Assembly: GCF_047663525.1 (NCBI RefSeq)
Contig: NC_092589.1
Span: forward strand, 105,584,001 to 105,648,000
Length of the DNA stretch: 64,000 nucleotides
Direction of reading: 5' to 3'
Source of the DNA: Anas platyrhynchos
Lineage: Eukaryota > Chordata > Aves > Anseriformes > Anatidae
Shown: positions 58,290-64,000 of the stretch, piece after piece
Layout of the letters: the number at the start of each line of letters is the position of its first letter
Position numbering within the stretch: the stretch's first letter is position 1
Notes under the pieces: model-generated
Seen by the model: the letters and a program-made list of their open reading frames with translations, nothing else
Database searches by the model: none
Told to the model about the DNA's origin: nothing
Program-made: the position numbers and the translations under genes

Positions 58290-61200
58290 TGGCATAGAAA
58301 GATTTGTTTAGGATTCCTGGCAGGTAAATGTAAGAAGACCTCATTCTTGTGTGTGCTTTGAGCTCATCTCGATTTGAAGAAGTGGTCTAAGGATATATGG
58401 GCTGCAGGTGGTTAGGAGACATCCTTCAAGCTGAGACTAAACTCCAAGACGGTGAAATTAAAATTGTTTCCTAGCAATAGCTGGGGGAATATTTTTCTAA
58501 AAATATGATACAGACAATTTAATAGTCCCCCAAAGAGTTTCTGCAGGAGACATGGAGTCAAAGTTTAAGCACAAAAGTATGAACTAAAGGGATTTTATTC
58601 TGCTTTAATTACAGACTTCAGTGAAATGTCTGCTGTGACATTGTTACCTGCTCCTTCGTGCTTGGCCACTACACTGGTCATCCTCCCAGGGACGAAGTGC
58701 ACCTATTAATTAGCAAAGGACTTCACATCATTTGAGGAGGAATAGAATAGAATATTGCTATTTCCTAGAAGAGAAAGCCTTGGAATTTCATAGTAAAATA
58801 AATAAATAACAAATAATATCCAGTAAAAAATAATCAGCTGCTCCTGTCCCAAGATGAGCTTACCTTTCTGTGAGTAAAGTGCTTTTTGAGGACTGCAGGT
58901 CACCGACCAGACCTTGGCCTGAGATGAGGCTCCCTGAGCAGGGTGGGGAGAACTGCATGGTGTGATGTGCTAAATGCTGCATGTTAACAGTTAATGACAT
59001 GAAAGCCTGCCAAAAGTTAAGGATTGCACTGTGAGGAAAAGCTGGATTTCACAGGTGGCTATGTGAGAAATAGCCCAACATCACAGATAATCGGAAGGAT
59101 GTACCAGGGAGTGCTGGGGACCTTTTGCAGAACAAAATCTTGCAAGTCCAGCAGTGCCCAGGAAAGCATGTCAGTCATGCTGCTATGGAGGTCCAAGGTG
59201 ACCTATGTAATGGCATCAAAACAGTCAGATTTGGGTACAAATACAACAAAATGGGGAGAAAGAGAAAAAAAAGCATTTAGGGATGGGTTTATTGTGAGAA
59301 GGCTGAGGTAGAGAAAGAGAGGTACAAGGGTGGTGAAAAGGAGTGTTGAGAAATGGGAAAAGGAATGACAAGGCACACAGATGGCCTTGTCTAGCTCCTC
59401 CTAGAGGAGCTGTCTAGGATCCCCTGTTGGGCAGCCCAGTGCTTGGTCACTGCTGCTGGAGTGGGACCATGAACCATGCTCTGACCGCGGCTTACCTCTG
59501 TGGTCAGGGGGCACTAAAACCAAACAGAAGTACATCAGAAGTACATCTTTTGCCATTCCAGCTTCACATTCTGACTGTCCTGGAGTATATACCACCCCAG
59601 TCAGTTGGTTCTGTTCCTAAACTCACAGCAAAGCTGCAAAACTTGTGTGCAAAGACAGCAAGGATTCAGCGTAGAGTCCTGTCTCTGGCACCGTTCCCAT
59701 ATTTCACTGCACAGACTGAGCATTCCCATTAAGATAAGAGCACAGCTGGATTCATTTCAAAAGTATTTTTTTTAAAACATGGGAGATAGCTCTTTTTTTT
59801 TTTTTTTTTTTCAGCTGCATCATAGACTTCAGTACATGGTTACATGACTGGTTATAACAAATGTTTTGCTTACATCAGTGTTACTCTACAACACATGTAC
59901 AGTGGTGACTTTTCCTCAAGCCCATGGAGCTCAGGATCTATGACAGTGAATGAACTTTACTGACCATCTTTGAGCAGCATGGGAAAGTCAATTGCAAGCT
60001 AGCGTGATCAGGCTGCACTGTTTTCTTCAGGGCCGTGTATAAATCCAGTGGTGCCGAGACCTTCCAGCTTCAGCTGTGCCAGTTGAAGAGGGCATAGAGC
60101 AAGGGGAATAATTCCAAGCGCTTGACAGAGGGACATGGAGGACTAAATTTGAAGGGAAGTCTCTCATGAGTGCTGTGTTGTACTGGTTCCGATATGTTCC
60201 AGGAAACTGGACTTCGTGTGCACACTTTAAGATTTAACGGGGTCATGTTCACTTGTCTTCTACAGCTGATGTTGCCTTTTTATTGAAACAGACCAGGAAG
60301 ACCAGGAAGGCCTTTCATATCCTAGCGGGTTAGAGCAAAGGAGTAGGAATATCTTAATTTGGGAACGCAACATCCATGATTAATCTTTCTGTAATAGGTA
60401 ATTGAAGACAAATTCTTTCATTTGAAGTCCTTTAACTACATGGAACTTTCCTGACAAGGTGAATATGTTACCTCTTGGATAGCTTTGTACTAGGTTGCTA
60501 TGGTAATTGGAGTCACAAAATCTAATACAAATTAAGGTGATACACTAATAATAAACCTTTGAAGTTCACTGATAATAAGGGAGGGCAGTAACAAGGGAAA
60601 ATGCTGACAGCTCATAGAAACTTTCAGAATCTTCGTGGTAGCCAGGTCTAGGAGGGAGACATAAAGGACTGAAGGACCAGCCCTTTGACCCATCTGCAAG
60701 CCAAGGGAGGATGAAGGTTTCAATCCCAAGGTCGAGGGCACAGAATTAAATGGCAGGTTAAGAGATGAATAATTAGCATAAAGAGCAGTGCAATTTTTAA
60801 CAAGCTTTGAAAAGGGGAAGGTTAATTAACAATCTGCTTTGGAAAAGAACATCTTCAGTGCTCTTTTAAACATTTCTTTTGGATCTGTCTTAAAATGAAC
60901 CTCTGGAGCAAAGAAAAAGGATAACCCTTAATTATCTCCAGGAAATGTTGAATTGTGGTGAGCTCAGAATTGTAAAACAAAGCAGTGCAGGATAGATTTT
61001 TTTTTTTTTTTTTTTTAAGCTACCTGTTAAAATTCCAAAATATTGTGAAACCTAGATTCAAATGTTGATGAATTTCTCTGGTGCTAAAATGTAACAAACA
61101 ACTGAGTGAAGCTCATTCCTGTCAAGTGCCAAAGTCCTGATTGGAGGAATCCTAGAAAATAATTGTACAGGCTTGAAGCTCAGACCTGTGACTTCTTACA

Positions 61201-61842
61201 TTCTGCAGATGATATCAGTAGATTATATTATCTTTATGCCATGAATGGCAGATACAAGTTGGCATTTATCTCTGCGTAGTTATCTGCCTGAAAGATGGCT
61301 AAGTCAAAACTAATTAACTGAGACCCTCTAAAGTCATTGGACATAAACAGGCTCCTCCAGAAGTCAGCTTCTCTCAATTTAAGGTATCTTCATATCAAAT
61401 GATGATGATATCTGCATATCAATTTAGGTCAAATGAATTACCCTCTGCAATTGCCTATTGATTGGGAAGTGAGCATGGCTGACTAGTTCACATGTAAGCA
61501 CCTAACTTTCAAACATCTACAACTGTATCAGTTAATTCTTGCTATTTTTACTGTTGCATGGTGTGTCATACTGTGACTTTCTGTATTTCATTTCCACAGT
61601 GGTAATGGGCTTGAGAGGAAGACAGCAGTCATCAACAGATGTTTAGATGGAAGCCCAGATTTGAATGCCCTTTGCTAGGAATCTTTTGAGTTCAGCTGAG
61701 GCAAGGCAGGATTTGACAGAGATCCCAAATTGCAACTTTTCCCCAGTGCCACCTAAGATTTGTACAGCTAAGTAGAAAAACTGAAATAGCAACAGGAAAG
61801 ACTGATCCATCAGATTTGGTTTGATCCAAGTCCTACAGAGGG

Positions 61843-61885
61843 GAAAAAAAAAAAGAAAAAAAGAAAACAAAAAAGAAAACAAAAA
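61843..61885. repeat. A/G-rich simple sequence before CR1
   Basis: GAAAAAAAAGAAAAC-type repeats immediately upstream of the CR1 at 61.9 kb. They extend that element's reading frame artificially with lysine-rich codons. Confidence 0.85.
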
Positions 61886-61899
61886 GCCATTACAATCTA

Positions 61900-63143
61900 C
61901 AGATTGTACGGAGCAGATCCTCTTGGGAGTCATCATGCGGCACTTGAAGGGCAAGCAGGCGATCAGGCCCAGCCAGCATGGGTTTATGGAAGGCAGGTCC
62001 TGCTTGACGAACCTGATCTCCTTCTACGACAAAGTGACGCGCTGGGTGGACGAGGGAAAGGCTGTGGATGTGGTCTACCTTGACTTCAGCAAGGCTTTTG
62101 ACACCGTCTCCCACAGCATTCTCCTCAAGAAACTGGCTGCTCTTGGCTTGGACTGGCGCACGCTTCGTTGGGTTAGAAACTGGCTGGATAGCCGGGCCCA
62201 AAGAGTTGTGGTAAATGGAGCCAAGTCCAGTTGGAGGCCAGTCACTAGTGGCGTCCCCCAGGGCTCGGTGCTGGGGCCGGTCCTCTTCAACATCTTCATC
62301 AATGATCTGGATGACGGCATTGAGTGCACCCTCAGTAAGTTCGCAGATGACACCAAGCTAGGTGCGTGTGTCGATCTGCTCGAGGGTAGGAAGGCTCTGC
62401 AGGAGGATCTGGATAGGCTGCACCGATGGGCTGAGGTCAACTGTATGAAGTTCAACAAGGCCAAGTGCCGGGTCCTGCACCTGGGGCGCAATAACCCCAA
62501 GCAGAACTACAGGCTGGGAGAGGAATGGTTGGAGAGCTGCCAGGCAGAGAAGGACCTGGGAGTGATGGTGGACAGTCGGCTGAATATGAGCCAGCAGTGT
62601 GCTCAGGTGGCCAAGAAGGCCAACGGCATCCTGGCTTGTATCAGAAACACTGTGACCAGCAGGGCTAGGGAGGTGATCGTCCCCCTGTACTCGGCTCTGG
62701 TGAGGCCGCACCTCGAGTACTGTGTTCAGTTTTGGGCCCCTCGCTACAAGAAGGACATCGAGGTGCTTGAGCGGGTCCAAAGAAGGGCGACGAAGCTGGT
62801 GAGGGGCCTGGAGAGCAAGTCCTATGAGGAGCGGCTGAAGGAGCTGGGCTTGTTCAACCTAGAGAAGAGGAGGCTCAGGGGTGACCTTATTGCTATGTAT
62901 AAGTACATTAAAGGAGGCTGTAGAGAGGTGGGGGTTGGCCTGTTCTCCCATGTGCCTGGTGACAGGACGAGGGGGAATGGGCTAAAGTTACGCCAGGGGA
63001 GTTTTAGGTTAGATGTTAGGAAGAATTTCTTTACTGAAAGGGTTGTGAGGCACTGGAACGGGCTGCCCAGGGAGGTGGTGGAGTCACCATCCCTGGAAGT
63101 CTTCAAAAGACGTTTAGATGTAGAGCTTAGGGATATGGTTTAG
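61900..63143 (+). pseudogene. CR1 ORF2 fragment: reverse transcriptase and C-terminal domain
   Basis: Part of an open frame that runs 61821-63143 (440 codons), of which the first about 27 codons are A-rich flanking sequence. Recognisable RT blocks are [58 protein letters not shown] and the catalytic FADDTKLG, followed by the CR1 C-terminal region ([21 protein letters not shown]-type and [13 protein letters not shown]). No stop or frameshift occurs across about 415 element codons. The fragment lacks the endonuclease and first RT motifs, so it is a LINE relic and not a host gene. Confidence 0.93.
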
Positions 63144-63234
63144 TGGGGACTGTTAGTGTTAGGTTAGAGGTTGGACTCGATGATCTTGAGGTCTCTTCCA
63201 ACCTAGAAATTCTGTGATTCTGTGATTCTGTGAT
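61900..63234 (+). mobile_element. CR1 LINE copy D, 5'-truncated, about 1.33 kb, open RT frame
   Basis: The best-preserved mobile element in the window. CR1 homology starts near 61900 inside the reverse transcriptase and runs to the terminal TTCTGTGATTCTGTGATTCT GTGAT at 63234. The 3' end is complete. The 5' end is cut off, so ORF1, the endonuclease domain and the start of RT are absent, and the copy cannot move by itself. Target-site duplications are not obvious. Confidence 0.97.
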
Positions 63235-64000
63235 ACAGTTCCTTTGGAAAGAGCTGATTTCGGTGATAAGTGCAGACTTTGCATTCAACTATTACCCTGA
63301 GGTTCACAAAGGCAGCATTTACCTCTGTGTTCACAGAGAGAAATCACAGAGCTCAACACAACCATGAGAGGTTTTGAAACAGCCTGCTACCTACCTAGAT
63401 GGAGCAATTGGATATTGATCCCTTTTTTTTGTATTTGATGAGTATGGCAGATAAGAGTGGCTCAAATTGGCTTTTGAAACCAGCCCATGGAGCAGTGAAT
63501 TGTGTAACATCTACACAGAGTAACTCCCAGGGCTGCCAGAAGAGTCCAGACAGAGCCACATGGTAAGACTTGCTTCTGTGAAGATAATTGTCCTTTATCA
63601 TATAAAGGAGCACAAAGACAGCAAACTGAGTTACATCCCGCTGCAGTGCTTTCTGTTCAAGTGCCGAGTACTCTTCCTTCCTTATTTGTGACAGAAAGGA
63701 ATGTGATACGGAAATAATTCATGTTATTTTCGAGCCATAAAGCCCCACTTAATTAGCAATTGCAAGATAAGGCCACCAGTTGATCTTCTGAGAAAATGAC
63801 CACATGCTTGTTCGATTGGATATGATTAGATTACGATTTGATTAGTATATTATATTTTGTCCTCTTTTGTTCATATTGTTCATCAGAATGACAGACAACT
63901 GCTTAATGAGAGACTGTGGTTAATAATTAGCAGTAGTATCTCTGCTAAATTTAAAGCTTCATTTCTACTTCCTACTGTTTAATGAATTAGGCAATGAGCA
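63235..64000. other. AT-rich intergenic sequence at right edge
   Basis: No gene. The last 300 bases are rich in TAAT/ATTA cores (AATTAGCAATTGC, TTAATAATTAGC, TTTAATGAATTAGGC), as seen in conserved non-coding enhancers. This is a visual impression only. Confidence 0.5.

Larger units (their letters stand above)
54721..61899. other. Intergenic region, no gene recognised
   Basis: No coding region supported. Seen: iterated GATCCAAA sequence at 57103-57202, a possible CR1 tail at 57419-57490, a 17-bp tandem duplication at 58256-58289, T runs near 59795 and 61000, an AT-rich block at 57738-57900 that looks like a conserved regulatory element, and a purine-rich A stretch at 61843-61885. Confidence 0.6.

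Noticed and set aside
62075..62780. Two minus-strand frames of about 140 codons
   Set aside because: They are antisense shadows of the CR1 copy D reading frame.
44535..64000. KCNF1, expected next after PDIA6 by human synteny
   Set aside because: KCNF1 has a long, mostly single-exon coding region, and no such frame is present; the only long frame is CR1.

Overview
This is a 64 kb piece of a bird nuclear genome. Bird origin is indicated by many 5'-truncated CR1 LINEs ending in the (ATTCTRTG)n tail typical of avian CR1, by compact introns with GT-AG splice sites, and by CpG-island promoters. A chicken- or duck-like (galloanserine) bird is plausible, but the order cannot be settled by eye. Three vertebrate protein-coding genes are identified exon by exon, in the order and orientation known from human 2p25: NOL10 (-), ATP6V1C2 (+), PDIA6 (-).

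Layout. 1-5.4 kb: the first five coding exons of NOL10 on the minus strand, starting in a CpG island near 5.4 kb; the rest of the gene lies off the left edge. 5.6-9.9 kb: an intergenic spacer with an old CR1 tail and a 49-bp tandem duplication. 10-29.1 kb: ATP6V1C2 on the plus strand, with a CpG-rich promoter and probable non-coding exon 1 near 10 kb, 12 coding exons from 10869 to 28823, and poly(A) signals to about 29.1 kb. 29.6-42.3 kb: PDIA6 on the minus strand, 13 coding exons (42259 down to 30639). It converges tail-to-tail with ATP6V1C2 and starts in a strong CpG island holding an exact ER-stress element and a cluster of YY1-type sites. 42.7-44.5 kb: a pile of three CR1 copies, one nested in another, just upstream of the PDIA6 promoter. 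44.5-64 kb: intergenic DNA with no recognisable gene, containing a CR1 at 54.3 kb, a long (ATT)n microsatellite at 51 kb, AT-rich blocks that look like conserved regulatory elements, and a 1.3-kb CR1 at 61.9-63.2 kb with an open 440-codon reverse-transcriptase reading frame.

The three genes are housekeeping-type and not one pathway: NOL10 is a nucleolar WD-repeat protein linked to ribosome biogenesis, ATP6V1C2 is the C2 isoform of the V1 subunit C of the proton pump, and PDIA6 (P5) is an ER protein disulfide isomerase. Each reading frame is intact across every exon seen: 109 codons of NOL10, 382 of ATP6V1C2, 444 of PDIA6. I found no CRISPR array, operon, tRNA or rRNA, and nothing that I would call a new biological system. 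The most interesting points are regulatory (ERSE and YY1 clusters at PDIA6), splicing-related (no equivalent seen of the human ATP6V1C2 alternative exon; a possible in-frame alternative acceptor in PDIA6), and CR1-related (nested copies, and an inverted pair flanking 18 kb).
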